The position numbers and the translations under genes were made by a program. The notes under the pieces were generated by a model. It had not been told where the DNA came from and did no database searches. It worked only from the letters and a program-made list of their open reading frames with translations. A DNA stretch of 64,000 nt, taken from positions 2,418,001 to 2,482,000 of the forward strand of contig CAUEEP010000732.1 of the NCBI GenBank assembly GCA_958450365.1. The letters are read 5' to 3'. Of this stretch, positions 46,551 through 57,324 are shown piece by piece; within the stretch, counting starts at the first letter, position 1; the number at the start of each line of letters is the position of its first letter. The stretch is from Mesorhabditis belari. Its lineage: Eukaryota > Nematoda > Chromadorea > Rhabditida > Rhabditidae.

Positions 46551-47756
46551 TCAATTCTGGCTTTATTAGAATTTAAAGATAAATGAAATCTTCATTTTAC
46601 AAGAATTTTTGCATAAAAATCAACTATTTGGTTGGTTATCAAGGTTGACCAGCTTCTTTGACTTTCTTGAGATCTATTGAGCATAAATTGAGAAAAGCAT
46701 TTGTAAAATCTTTGCAATATTTTAATAGAATTATACAAATGGTAACGAAAAAAGACTTTCAAAGTGTAAAAACAAGACAAAAGGCAAATCTAGAACTAAT
46801 TTCTTGAAGCAATGTATTCAAAAAGGAAAGAAAATGAAAGAAAAGGATTGAGGTTAAAAAGAAACAAACAAGATTTGAGCACAGAAAACAAGAAAAACAA
46901 GTCAAATGGAGGTCTATAGAAATGGGGTAAAAAGGGGGAAGGGGAATGGAGGAATGGAGTTGACGGGGAGGGGAATGGAGGAATGGAGGAATAGAGGAAT
47001 GGAGGAATGGAGGAATGAAGTTGACCGGGAAGGGAAGCAGAGGTTCGCTCTTGTTTTCCCCTCATTGCCCAGGCCCAGGTCCAACACCTAAATACGGCTA
47101 GAGGGGGGTGAAGGCTGGTCTGCCTTTGATAGATGTTGAACCTCTCCAAAAAAAGCATTCTATTTAAAGATGAACGTAACTAAGAGATACTTGAATGTTA
47201 GTCTAAATTTGATCTGTTGTTTTAAAGATTATGATACGGGAATGCAGTTTCCTCTTAAAATGGGCGTTTGAATTAGAATCGATTCTCACTGAAATCGAAT
47301 TATTGTCTATTGGCTATTATTGGCTACGTAGAAATAGATTAAGTAAATCGATTTATCAACGATTTATCAATGATTTATCAATGATTTATCAATGATTTAT
47401 CGATTTTGTTCGTTGTTTTCGCCGGCATGAAGTTGGTTCCTTGAAAACTTTTGTGACAATGTCTCATTTTTGGTCCCAATTGTGTAGAAACCGTTGTTAA
47501 CATCGATTACGACCCCCCAATAGATTTCGATGTTCAATTTTCAGTCTATCTACGGGATCAATCAATGTGATTTTATCAGATTAGAGGATGAAGTCAGCTT
47601 CTCCGGTCAGTTTTCAGCTTTGAGTGCTTTAGATTTAGAAGGATTCGGAATTTTGGATTCAGAGGGATTTCGAATTCCTAGAATGGTCAAATTTAAGGCA
47701 AAATTCATCACAAAAATTTAGGCATAGTGGGGTCTTAAGTGGCAACAATTGGTTCA

Positions 47757-47925
47757 TGGCAAAAAAAAAAATAGCCCTGAATTTCAGCTATTTTTTGATA
47801 CCTAAACGCGCATTGTAGCATAAACCAGTGTCGAGAAAAACTCGTTCAAAGCTAGACTACCCAACACTCCGCACCGTCATTATGGGGGTGGGGTACTATT
47901 ACAGTATTTACGGTAGTTATTACTC
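47757..47925. mobile_element. MITE half copy, CCGTAAATACTGTAATAG family
   Basis: Same arm as at 33560-33766, ending TACTATTACAGTATTTACGG at 47905-47924. Confidence 0.65.
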
Positions 47926-48007
47926 TTTCTACAATTTTTGTTTATTTTTGGAATTCATAACGGCAAAATACTGTTTTCAAGTGTTTTGGTGGAAAATTTG
48001 AAAGTAA

Positions 48008-48126
48008 ATACCTTATTTTCCCTAATAGTAGTGCACGGTGCCGAGCCGAGTTGATGACTATTTTACGGTTTCCAAGTTCTTCACAAAAGCTCAACACTCA
48101 AATCCCCCACAAGATCCCATCGTGTC
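48008..48126. mobile_element. MITE fragment, CCGTATTTTCTCTAATA family
   Basis: Left half only (CCTAATAGTAGTGCACGGTG onward), with a decayed terminus (ACCTTATTTTCC). It abuts the fuller copy at 48159. Confidence 0.55.
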
Positions 48127-48158
48127 TGTAGATGCGTGAGGGGCAATGATTATTCAGA

Positions 48159-48379
48159 TACCGTATTTTCTCTAATAATGGTGCACCACAGCGAGCCGAG
48201 TTGGTGACTATTTACGGCTTCCAAAGTTTTCCCAGAAGCTCAACACTCAAATCCCCCACAAGATCTCATCGTCAGCTACATTTTCCGACCGCACATCGAT
48301 AGGTTCTGATAAGCGCTTTTCGAGATTTCGAGGAATTTAGGCAAAGCTTTTGGTGCACGACTATTAGGGAAAATACCGA
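48159..48379. mobile_element. MITE, CCGTATTTTCTCTAATA family, just upstream of the ABCD exon
   Basis: Both ends are present (ATACCGTATTTTCTC and GGGAAAATACCG, the latter mutated). It ends 45 bp before the ABCD-type exon. A solitary right end of the same family lies at 48542-48587, just after that exon. Confidence 0.7.
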
Positions 48380-48423
48380 TAAAAGATTTGTAAATGTGTG
48401 AGAAAAAAAGAAAAGATATTCAG

Positions 48424-48518
48424 CTAAACCGTGAAATTCATTTATTGATCACTGGGCCGAGTGGTTGCGGGAAATCGTCGCTGTTCCGAGTGCTCGGCGG
48501 TTTATGGTCATTGTATAG
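48424..48518 (+). CDS. Exon of an ABCD-type (peroxisomal) ABC transporter, Walker A region
   Basis: The exon lies between an ATTCAG acceptor and a TATAG|GTGAAT donor and is 95 nt long (phase 0 in, phase 2 out). It contains [20 protein letters not shown] followed by GLW. The P-loop GPSGCGKSS is an ATP-binding Walker A, and the extended form [20 protein letters not shown] is what I know as characteristic of the ABCD/PMP70-ALD family, which imports long-chain acyl-CoA into peroxisomes. No other exon of the transporter (Q-loop, LSGG signature, Walker B, membrane domain) was found nearby. It is flanked by MITE sequence on both sides (48159-48379 and 48542-48587). It is either one exon of a gene with very large introns or a stranded fragment. 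Confidence 0.6.
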
Positions 48519-49021
48519 GTGAATTTTATAGACATTTCTATAAGGCAAAGCTTTTGGTGCCCTTTCTATTAAGGAAAAAGACGGTATTTCATATCACAAA
48601 TGCGCTCAAATTATCCCTTTTTCGGACTATTTTCTAATGAACCGGATGATGCGTTCAAAAAAAGGCAACCGTCTTGAAAACAAGAAAAAAAGAAATGTTA
48701 AATAACAACAACAAAGTTATTTTTCGTACTAGCTTACAATTAGCGCTTTTATTTTGAACTGAATCGTGTCTAGAATGGTTCAAGTACTACAATTAGTCCA
48801 AAATCAATACTTACACTGTTGTTAGCTTTTTACTAATACCAAAAGTATCAATATTTTTATTCTCTATCTCTTGAGGCATTCTTTATTTCTTGCTTATATA
48901 TTATTTCCTTTTTTTAACTTAAACCAACAGGAAAAGAATTCACAAAGTAGACTGAAGTAGTTCAGAACAGTTTCGAGCGTTTTTATTTTGAACTGAATCA
49001 TGTCTAGAATGGTTCAAGTAC

Positions 49022-49378
49022 TACAACTAGTCCAAAATCAGGCTTAGTCTTTAGCCTGAGGTGACCACCTGGTAGGATCAACCAGATATCTGAACTAAGA
49101 TAAGCATGGCTTAGTCTTTAACCCGAGCTAGCAGTCTGGAAGGATCAACCAGATATCTGAACCAAGATAAGCATGGCTTAGTCTTTAGCCTGCGGTGACC
49201 ACCTGGTAGGATCAACCAGATATCTGAACCAAGATAAGCATGGCTTAGTCTTTAGCTTGCGGTGACCACCTGGTAGGATCAACCAGATATCTGAACCAAG
49301 ATAAGCATGGCTTAGTCTTTAGCCTGCGGTGACCACCTGGTAGGATCAACCAGATATCTGAACTAAGATAAGAAGTTC
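49022..49378. repeat. Minisatellite, about 69 bp, five units
   Basis: Each unit contains CTTAGTCTTTAGCCTG, GTGACCACCTGGTAGGATC and AACCAGATATCTGAAC. Confidence 0.85.
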
Positions 49379-49440
49379 AGAACAGTTTCGAACAATTTCG
49401 AGGTCACAAAAGATCAAAAAAAATGTTATACAAATGACAA

Positions 49441-49631
49441 AGATCGAGATGATCATGAGACTTTCTCTAAACGTCAAGAATGTTTCTTTAATCATTTCCT
49501 CAAAGTGTCATCTTTCATTAAAAGTAAAGATTAAGAAAAGGAAACGAAAAGCTTTGAAAGATGACACTTTGAGGTAATGATTAAAGAAACATTCCTGACG
49601 TTTAGAGAAAGGCTCATGACCATCTCGATCT
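49441..49631. mobile_element. Foldback element, about 80-bp arms
   Basis: AGATCGAGATGATCATGAGA at the left mirrors CTCATGACCATCTCGATCT at the right. The arms continue through AAACATTC and TGACACTTTGAGG around a loop of about 30 bp. Confidence 0.65.
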
Positions 49632-50186
49632 CATTTTTCAGCCAAAAACCTCTATTCAAACTTTATAATTGCTCAAGTAATACGATAAGCCAAAGTAGAA
49701 TGAAATGAAAAAGAGAAAATATTGCCTTTTCTCATTCAGAAGAGGAAATTGGAGTATTTCCTGAAAGGAAACCAAACTGAGACATATTCGCAATACATTT
49801 GACACCAAAAAAAAAAGTCTTAAGGAGTTTCTAGACGTAAAAATGAAATTAGAAAGAGTTGGGGTGATAAATAGCTTTGTAAATTCTTGTAAACTCTTGT
49901 AGATAAGTTTTTTTAAAGAGTTTATGTAGTTTAAAGAGTTTTAAAGAGTTTTTAAAGAGATCCAAATGAATTTCAAAAGTAAAAATGATAAGCAAAAAAG
50001 TTGGAGCAAAAAACCTCAAAAAATTGTTTTAAAAAATTGAAATTGTTAGAGTTAATTGGATTAAATTTAAGCTAAATTCAAAAATTTCGTAAAAAAAAAT
50101 GAATAACTTGACAAATTACCGTAATCTTTCTTTGAGATTTTGTCTGAAATTTTGTCTTAAATATTGCAGATATTAAGAGAATTAAT

Positions 50187-50473
50187 TACCGTATTTCTTC
50201 GAATAGAAAGCCGGGTAAAGAGTATCATCGCGTACTCCTGCGTAGCAGCCCTTCTTAAAATTTCTTTTCTGCATAAAAGCTTTCAATGAAGTGCTATAGG
50301 GCTGGAAAATGACTCAAAAATCTGTTAGCTCATGTCGTATTTTTGAGCCATTTTCCAGCTCTATAGCACTTGATTGAAAGCTTGTATGCAGAAAAGAAAT
50401 TTTAAAAAGGGCTGCTACGCAGGAGTACGCGATCATACTCTTTGCCCGGTCTTCTATTCGAAGAAATACGGTA
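50187..50473. mobile_element. MITE, CCGTATTTCTTCGAATAG family, intact copy
   Basis: A 287-bp element with long inverted arms: CCGTATTTCTTCGAATAG, then a GGGTAAAGAGTATCATCGCG region mirrored on the right. It is flanked by TA. It serves as the empty-site reference for the nested insertion at 40299-40818. Confidence 0.8.
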
Positions 50474-50747
50474 TTAATAAAAAAAACATAAGCCTAATTC
50501 CTTCTGAGCTCGTTCGATACGAAAGTAAACTTTGAATTGAATTGATTGAATTGAATTGAATTGAATTGAATTGAATTGAATTGCAATTTAAAATCAAATA
50601 GAAAAGGCAAAACCCTCAAGCCAACTAGTTTTTTTACAACTTATCCAGATTGTAGATATTAAGAGAATTAATTATTAATAAAAATCATAAGCCTAATTTC
50701 TTATTCGATTTAAATTAGTAGAACGATTTTCGTAGAAACAAGAGATG

Positions 50748-50946
50748 AGGAGTAGGCTAATTTCCGCCATTTTATTTGCGCAACTCGCCATAACTTTCTT
50801 CTAAGTCGACCAATCTTTATGATTTTGGTTTCATTTTGTAGATCTCAATAAGTGTAACAAAATAACACCAAAATCATAAAGATTTGCCGACCTAGAAGAA
50901 AGTTATGGCAAGTTGCACAAATAAAATGGCGAAAATTGGCCTAGCC
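50748..50946. mobile_element. Hairpin MITE, CGCCATTTTATTTGCGCAAC family
   Basis: Inverted arms CCGCCATTTTATTTGCGCAA and TTGCACAAATAAAATGGCG, plus an inner pair GCCATAACTTTCTTCTA / TAGAAGAAAGTTATGGC. A further end copy lies at 51428-51455. Confidence 0.65.
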
Positions 50947-51147
50947 CGATTTTAAAAAGACAAAGACACGACGGAAAAGGGCGCCGTTTAGAAAACAGAA
51001 ATCGATGGTTACGGTCGGTAACTTTTGTCCAAAAATGCTGCCAAGACTTATGAAATATATAGAAATATATAGAAAATGTAAAATATTTAGAAATTTCTAG
51101 ATAATACTTGTGTATAGAGCGATTCTCTTGCCGCTTGTCTACCCGGT

Positions 51148-51340
51148 GATCCATTGGGTCCATTGGGTCCATTGGGTCCATTGGGTGCATTGGGTCCATT
51201 GGGTGCATTGGGTCCATTGGGTCCATTGGGTCCATTGGGTCCATTGGGTCCATTGGGTCCATTGGGTCCATTGGGTGCATTGGGTCCATTGGGTCCATTG
51301 GGTCCATTGGGTCCATTGGGTCCATTGGGTGCATTCTCAA
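51148..51340. repeat. Minisatellite, 9 bp (TCCATTGGG)
   Basis: About 21 units with GCATTGGG variants; the GPLGPL and MDPMDP strings are by-products. Flanked by hairpin-MITE ends. Confidence 0.95.
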
Positions 51341-51960
51341 GTGCGATTGTTTAGTTCAAATAAAATACAAATCTTGATCTTGTGATTGCTTTATTTGACA
51401 AGTTAAACTAAAAACTGTTGAGCAAATAAAATGGCGGAAATTAGGCTATCCCAGATAGAGCTCAAAAAGCCAAAAAGAGCTCAAAAAGCCAAAAAATAGG
51501 TACAATGAGTCGTCAGCAGTTGGACAAAAAGAGAAAACGAGATGCGAAAATATCTTTTGTGGTGAAAATCCGGTCTCTTTTCAAAGCAACTCACAATCTA
51601 CACAAGTTTTGATCGAAAAAAGTGAACCAAAATGTGGTTTGCGCAACGAAAAAACGACCGGGGAACGTTTAAATGATTGATTGATTGATTGACGCAAAAA
51701 TAAAGATTTTAATAAAGATTTCAATAAAGATTTCAATAAAGTTCCCTTTGATTTCAACAATTCTTGAATTGCTAATGAAAAAATGATTAAATTATTTAGG
51801 AAATTCTAGATTATTAAAAAAAAATTCGCGATCACTTTCAGAAAAGTTCTAATTAATGAATGATTTTGACAATAGATTTTTATGTTTTTTGGCTTATTTG
51901 AAAGCCTGTTTTCTTACGAGCATTTTATTATAATTCCATTTACACATTCCACATCTTTAA

Positions 51961-52155
51961 ATGGATAAAAGTGAACTTCGTGTTTTGCTCTGCTCTGTCA
52001 CTATTGGAAAAAAGGTCTGTCTGCGAGATCCGCTGATGAAGTGATTTGTGAGGTGGAAGGCAAAGGAAATGTTGGCAAAACTGCTGTGATCGAGTGGTTT
52101 AAACGCTTCGATGACGATGATTTTGATCTTGAAGACAAGAAGTTGAAGAAACGTG
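51961..52155 (+). pseudogene. Mariner transposase N-terminal remnant (frameshifted)
   Basis: ATG 51961 begins MDKSELRVLLCSVTIGKKVC; after a frame change near 52020 the sequence continues ADEVICEVEGKGNVGKTAV, then IEWFKRFDDDDFDLEDKK. The string WF.RF...DFDLEDK is the conserved end of the helix-turn-helix DNA-binding region of mariner transposases. Only this N-terminal part is present: no catalytic D,D34D region follows and the frame ends at 52226. It lies between two direct copies of a flanking sequence (51665-51840 and 52213-52339). Confidence 0.65.
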
Positions 52156-52339
52156 TCAAGAGTTCTTTGATTCAAAGGAGCCGGCTTGTTACTTCGAGCA
52201 GATTCGAAATGCGAACGTTTAGATGATTGATTGATTGATTGATTGACGCAAAAAATAAAGATTTCAATAAAGTTCCCTTTGATTTCAACAATTCTTGAAT
52301 TAGTAATGAAAAAATGATTAAATTATTTAGGAAATTCTA

Positions 52340-52859
52340 TTGGGTTGGGGAGAATGAGTCGGCGCCCAACTTTAAAGGAACTTTTTGCACACATAAAGCC
52401 TTCTTTAAACATACGTTTGGTTTCATCAAAAGGATCCACTATTTCTCTACAAAATCACTTTTGAGAGATTCCACAAAGCTTTTCTTTCGTGGAGTTTATG
52501 AACTTCCAAACGCAGCTGGTTAAAATGGCAAAGAGTCCGACTCATCATTTGAACAGTTTCTTTCACATAAACCTTCTTTGGTGTTTATATAAAAAAGATA
52601 GAGCACATTGAATTACTTAAGTTGCCAAATTTGCAGGAAGATCCCACCAATGGTTTTCTCTAGATGACAGTTTGTAGTTTTTGTGAAAAAATGGCTTTTT
52701 CTTGAGCGGAGGCGCTGTTTGAATTTTCTTTTAAATGTCATTTTGTAGAGAATTAGTTAACCATTCTACTGATATCAAACGCATATTACTTGACGAAGTC
52801 GAATAGAAGTTTTAGACATTTTTTTGATTTTCGGCGCCGACTCATTCTCCCCAACCCAA
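52340..52859. mobile_element. Mariner-type non-autonomous element, TTGGGTTGGGGAG ends
   Basis: The termini TTGGGTTGGGGAGAATGAGT and its inverse (ACTCATTCTCCCCAACCCAA) are flanked by TA (52338-52339 and 52860-52861). The flanking sequence is found uninterrupted at 51801-51815 in a nearby duplicate, which proves the boundaries. No transposase frame was recognised. Confidence 0.85.
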
Positions 52860-53118
52860 TAGATTATTAAAAAAAAATTCGCGATCACTTGCAGAAAATT
52901 ATTGTTCTTGTTGTTCTTGTTTTTGTTGATTATTTGCGAATAAATAATTGAAACTTTTAAGTGATCGCTAACTTTTTTGACAAACTAATGCCAAGAAGAT
53001 GTTGAAATCATAAATTCAATTTCTAAATTGTAGGTTAAAGTGGGCTTGATCAACATCAGCCTTGATCATACAAGGAATCTTTCAACTAACGAAGAACTTT
53101 GTCACATTTTTCACCTTG

Positions 53119-53445
53119 TTGCCATTATGATCGACTGGCTAAGATTCCTGTATCAGAGAATAACGAACTGTACTTCCAATGAACTAGACTTCCAACGAAC
53201 TAGACTTCGAACGGACTAGACTTCGAACAAACTGTACTTCCAACGAACTGTACTTCCAACGAACTGTACTTCGAACGAACTGTACTTCCAACAAACTAGA
53301 CTTCCAACGAACTAGACTTCCAACAAACTGTACTTCCAACAAACTGTACTTCCAACGAACCATACTTCCAACGAACTGTACTTCCAACGAACTGTACTTC
53401 GAAGAGTAAATGTTCTTGGTGGGAAGGGTTCAATTCCAGCTAGAT
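53119..53445 (+). repeat. tRNA-like module split by a 16-bp minisatellite
   Basis: TGCCATTATGATCGACTGGC (A-box side, like 17000-17020) is separated from GGGAAGGGTTCAATTCCAGC (B-box side) by about 245 bp of AACTGTACTTCCAACG-type repeats (53160-53408). Confidence 0.45.
53160..53408. repeat. Minisatellite, 16 bp (AACTGTACTTCCAACG)
   Basis: About 15 units with AACTAGACTTCGAACG variants, lying between two halves of a tRNA-like module. Confidence 0.9.
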
Positions 53446-53954
53446 TATTAGTTCTTTTTAAAGCCAGTTTGCTCATCCATTTTGCTAAATCCTTAGAGTA
53501 CACTTTGTGAAAAAAAAAACGTATATATGTTACGTCCGAATCCGTACTAACAAGTGATCTTTTTGTTTCTTGTTTTGGCCCTTTTCAATTTCAGAATGAC
53601 GCTTTCAGTAACATGCATTATGTGCGTGGTAAAAAGAGGTTTTGTTTAAGTTGATTGTTGTTTGGCTTTGTTTTTCATTTAGTTTGTTTGTTTTATCTTG
53701 AAATTCAGACAGTTGCTAACTAATTTTATTAATGTTGTTAATGGTTGTATTGCGGATAAAAATGAGTTTATGTCAATCAATCTTTTAAACTAGTTTTTTG
53801 TCAATCAATAAAAAACTAGTTTTTGATAAAGGCTAACCAAGGCGCAACAATTGTGTAAGTGACTTACAAGATGTCCGTCGATTAGAGGAATATCCCTTCA
53901 GTAATTATGTTTAATAAATTTGCTTAATTAGCATTAAAAGTTGGTTAATTGGCA

Positions 53955-54330
53955 TTTATCGGATTGTGGTCGGATTAGGGCGTCCGAAACCGACCACAAG
54001 ATAATCAACGGTAGGATTCGGACGTCCTAATCCGACCAGGATCTGATCCGGACGTCCGAATGCGATCAGAATGAGTGTGGTCGGATTAGGGCGTCCGAAA
54101 CCGACCACAAGATAATCAACGGTAGGATTCGGACGTCCTAATCCGACCACACTCATTCTAGTCGGATTCGGACGTAACAATATATATGTTACGTCCGAAT
54201 CCGACCAGGATCTGATCCGGACGTCCGAATGCGATCAGAATGAGTGTGGTCGGATTAGGACGTCCGAAACCGACCACAAGATAATCAATGGCCGGATCCT
54301 GACGTCCGGATCGGATTCGGACGTAACATA
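53955..54330. repeat. Complex minisatellite with inverted units (GGTCGGATTAGGACGTCCGA)
   Basis: Blocks of GTGGTCGGATTAGG, GACGTCCGAA and AAGATAATCAACGG alternate in both orientations, so the array is self-complementary. Confidence 0.8.
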
Positions 54331-54959
54331 TACACAAAACGTCACACAAAACGTCACACAAAACCCTTTTAAGTACACTCGATGAAATGTTATCTTATGT
54401 GGGAATGTGTGGAAATCAAGGTAAATACAAGAACGCTTTAATTTCAAATAATGTAGGCTGTGCAAATAAAGGTCTTAAGCTAAAAGATAAAAAGGTTTAG
54501 AAAAAAAAAACCTTCACCGCTTTTCTTAATTCCTTTACTTGACGTGTCCCTTCAAATGATTCGGTTTTTTTCAAGTGGCTAAGAGAATTTCAATTTCTTC
54601 AATTTCCTCAATTTCTTGCTCTTTTTCTTCACTTACTGCCTTTTTCATTTAAGAAAATTCAACAAAAATCCCAAGGAAAATGAAGGTTTTTCTCATTTTG
54701 GTGGAAATTGTAAACAAAGAAGGAAATTTAAATTGAAAAGATTGCTTTAAAGAAATGAAGAAATCACAATGAACATTCAATGATTTCAAAGTCGATTTCT
54801 GGTTCTCTCAAAAGAGTTTCAAAGGGGATTTTCGAATAAACCAATGAATAAACTAATGATTAAACTTGTTGATTCTCCAAATTTTTACCTACAAGATATT
54901 TATTTTTAGCATTTTACGCTCAAATGTGAACTCTTTTAACACAAAAATGAAGCAGTAAA

Positions 54960-55640
54960 CTGGTACTCCGAGACTCGTAACGGAATTTGGAAGTTCAACT
55001 TTGACACAAATTTTCTCTATGTTCTTATACATGAGTATACAAAATAAGTTGTACTTTTTTATAACCAAATTTAGTGAGGATCATTTTAAAATTAACCTCA
55101 AGTCGATCTGATAATTAGAAGTCGAATTATAGAGTAAAATAAAAAGCCATTTTGACTATAGAAAAACGGCACTTTAGCGCACTACTTTTCAAGACTGTTT
55201 TTCTCTATGTTTTCACAGGTGAGTATACAAAAAAAATTCCACTTTTCTCTAGTCAAATCTAATGAGAATTCTTCTAAAAGCAATCCCACGTTGATTCAAC
55301 TTCTATATCTTGAGTTATAGACCATTCAAGTTGATCCACTCTTCGAGGAAGGTAGTTCAACTTTGACAGAAATTTTCTCTATGTTTTTATATCTGAGTTC
55401 ATAAAACAAACTCTACTTTCTTATAACCAAATTTAATGAGGATCATTTTGAAACCAACCTGAAATCGATCTAATTACTGAAAGTCGAGTTATAGAGTAAA
55501 ATAGAAAAGCGCGCTAAAGTGTCATTTTGACTATAGAAAAACGGCACTTTAGCGCACTAATCTTCAAGACGGTTTTTCTCTATGTTTTTATTAAAGAGTA
55601 TACAAAACAAATTCCACTTTTCTATAACCAAATTTAATGA
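54960..55640. repeat. Tandem cassette array 1 (CACTTTAGCGC family)
   Basis: Repeating blocks of CTATAACCAAATTTAATGAG, GAGTATACAAAAC and an inverted pair GCGCTAAAGTG/CACTTTAGCGC. About three degenerate units. Confidence 0.6.
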
Positions 55641-56689
55641 AGATTCTTTTAAAATCTTGATTCAAAAGAGATCACACAAGAAACTGAAAACCGTCGACAA
55701 GTTAAACAAAAATGACTTGACTTTAAACCAGTTTCCATTTTGCTTTGCTAAACAACTTTAGCAAAATGGAAACTGGTTCAAAACTTTCAACGAATTGAAT
55801 TGAAGTCAATACGATTGAAACAATTCAATCATAAACCCCAAACTTACTTTGACAATTTCCATTTTCTTGACAATTTTTCTTTTACCCTTTTCCTGCCGAT
55901 TACGCCATCGGTGCCTGCCGCATTCTCTTTGAAATATCGTAATGTTTGTCGAAGGAAAATTTGCATTTCCTCTGTTCGTTTTGGTCAAAAGAAAAGTGTT
56001 ATCTGGAAATGAGAAGAAATCGGGAATCGGGCTTTTTCCCTTTGTAAATAAATGCGCGAACCGTTGAACCGATAAAATAAAATATTTGCACCAATATTTC
56101 TCTCTGTATCTTTGACCCCTTTTTGTATCTTTTATTCTCAAAATTTTGCCACTCAGCTTTACTTTTTGCTTATCTTTTTGCTTAACAACTTTTGCACTAA
56201 TCGTTTATAAAATCAAATTTTCTATTTTATTGACTTTCAGTGCCACTTTCAGAACTAGTTGTTTTCAAGTTTTTTTCTCGTTTTATATTATGATTAGCAT
56301 TACCAATGGTGAGCTAATGGGGTTTGGTCCACTTAGGAAGGAAGCGATGATTGAGGAAGTGATGATGGAAGTGAGGGAGTGATGATGGAAAGGAAGTGAT
56401 GGTTGCTCAAGAGTTTGGAGTCTAGACAGACTCAAGGAAGCAAAGACAGAGCCTAGCCTAGCTTTACTGCTGAGCTAACCTGTCAGGAGCCACAAAAAGT
56501 GGTCTGCCAGAAGCAAGACCAGAGCAAGACCAGAGTCAGAGCTGGCCTGGACTCTGGCTAGGCCTAGAACCTAGCTTCAGACAGATCTAGGCTTGAACTG
56601 ATCCGGCTTTCGAATCTCACAATTCAAATCTCACAACATCTTGGTGTCCTGTTACTCTAGAATTGGCTTAGATCCAGCTAAAACCAAGT

Positions 56690-56815
56690 AGGCTAGATCA
56701 GCTCTTGCCTGGCTAGATCAGCTCTTGCCTTGCTAGATCAGCTCTTGCCTAGCTAGATCAGCTCTTGACTAGCTAGAACAGCTCTTGCCTGGCTAGATCA
56801 GCTCTTGCCTGACTG
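56690..56815. repeat. Minisatellite, 20 bp (CTAGATCAGCTCTTGCCTGG)
   Basis: Six units. Confidence 0.9.
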
Positions 56816-57090
56816 ACAAAACTTAGCATTAAGCTCAACATCTCTAATTCCTGGCGCTCTGCATGATCGATAAACCGTAGAACCCAGTTGAATCCAGAAT
56901 CCAGTTGAACATCTCTTACTATCATTCAGCAGATAACTTACTAGAAATGCGGAAAATCAAAAACCGATGTGTTGACCGAAACGCGTGAATGGGGGACCTT
57001 GTTTTCATCAATCTTCGCCTCAAATGCTAAATCAGAGTCACTTTCCAAGCCGATTTTTCCCACTTTCTCTGCGAGCGCTTGTTGTCAGTG

Positions 57091-57219
57091 TCAGCTGTTT
57101 CTCCTCTTCTTTTTTGTTGCTTTCAAATCCTTTTCGACTTTTCCTCTATCGCTCTCAATTTGTCGCTGAGTTTTCTCCGCGTTGGCTCTCTTTTTTTCAC
57201 TCGAATGATCGGTGCCCAC
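57091..57219 (-). CDS. Candidate terminal exon, lysine-rich coiled-coil C-terminus
   Basis: On the minus strand a GTGTTACAG acceptor is followed in phase 0 by 42 codons and TGA. The translation contains ANAEKTQRQIESDRGKVEKD, then DLKATKKKRRNS. The heptad-like charge pattern suggests a coiled coil and resembles segments of muscle myosin rods (a KVE.DLKAT-like string), but one short segment does not establish that family. No upstream exon was linked and no AATAAA follows closely. The neighbouring frame at 56946-57078 is also open and acidic. Confidence 0.28.
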   Translation of the reverse strand: MGTDHSSEKKRANAEKTQRQIESDRGKVEKDLKATKKKRRNS

Positions 57220-57324
57220 CTGTAACACATTTCCTTCAACACAATGGCCATTTCGATGCTATTTTGGTCACTTTATTCTATTTTATTTACAAATTTAGAA
57301 ATAAAACTTTCCTTAACTAGTTCC

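Larger units (their letters stand above)
53520..56140. other. Interval without a supported gene
   Basis: Apart from the 53955 and 54960 arrays I see only AT-rich unique sequence. The minus-strand frame 55806-56141 has no recognisable domain. Confidence 0.35.

Noticed and set aside
47488..47550. Possible exon reading NIDYDPPIDFDVQFSVYLRD
   Set aside because: It looks protein-like after a TGTGTAG acceptor, but is followed by a stop within three residues, has no convincing donor and no partner exon. A ligand-gated channel exon was considered and not supported.
50903..51385. MDPMDP and GPLGPL repeat proteins
   Set aside because: By-products of a 9-bp minisatellite. A collagen-like reading is tempting but lacks Gly-X-Y composition outside the array and any splice context.
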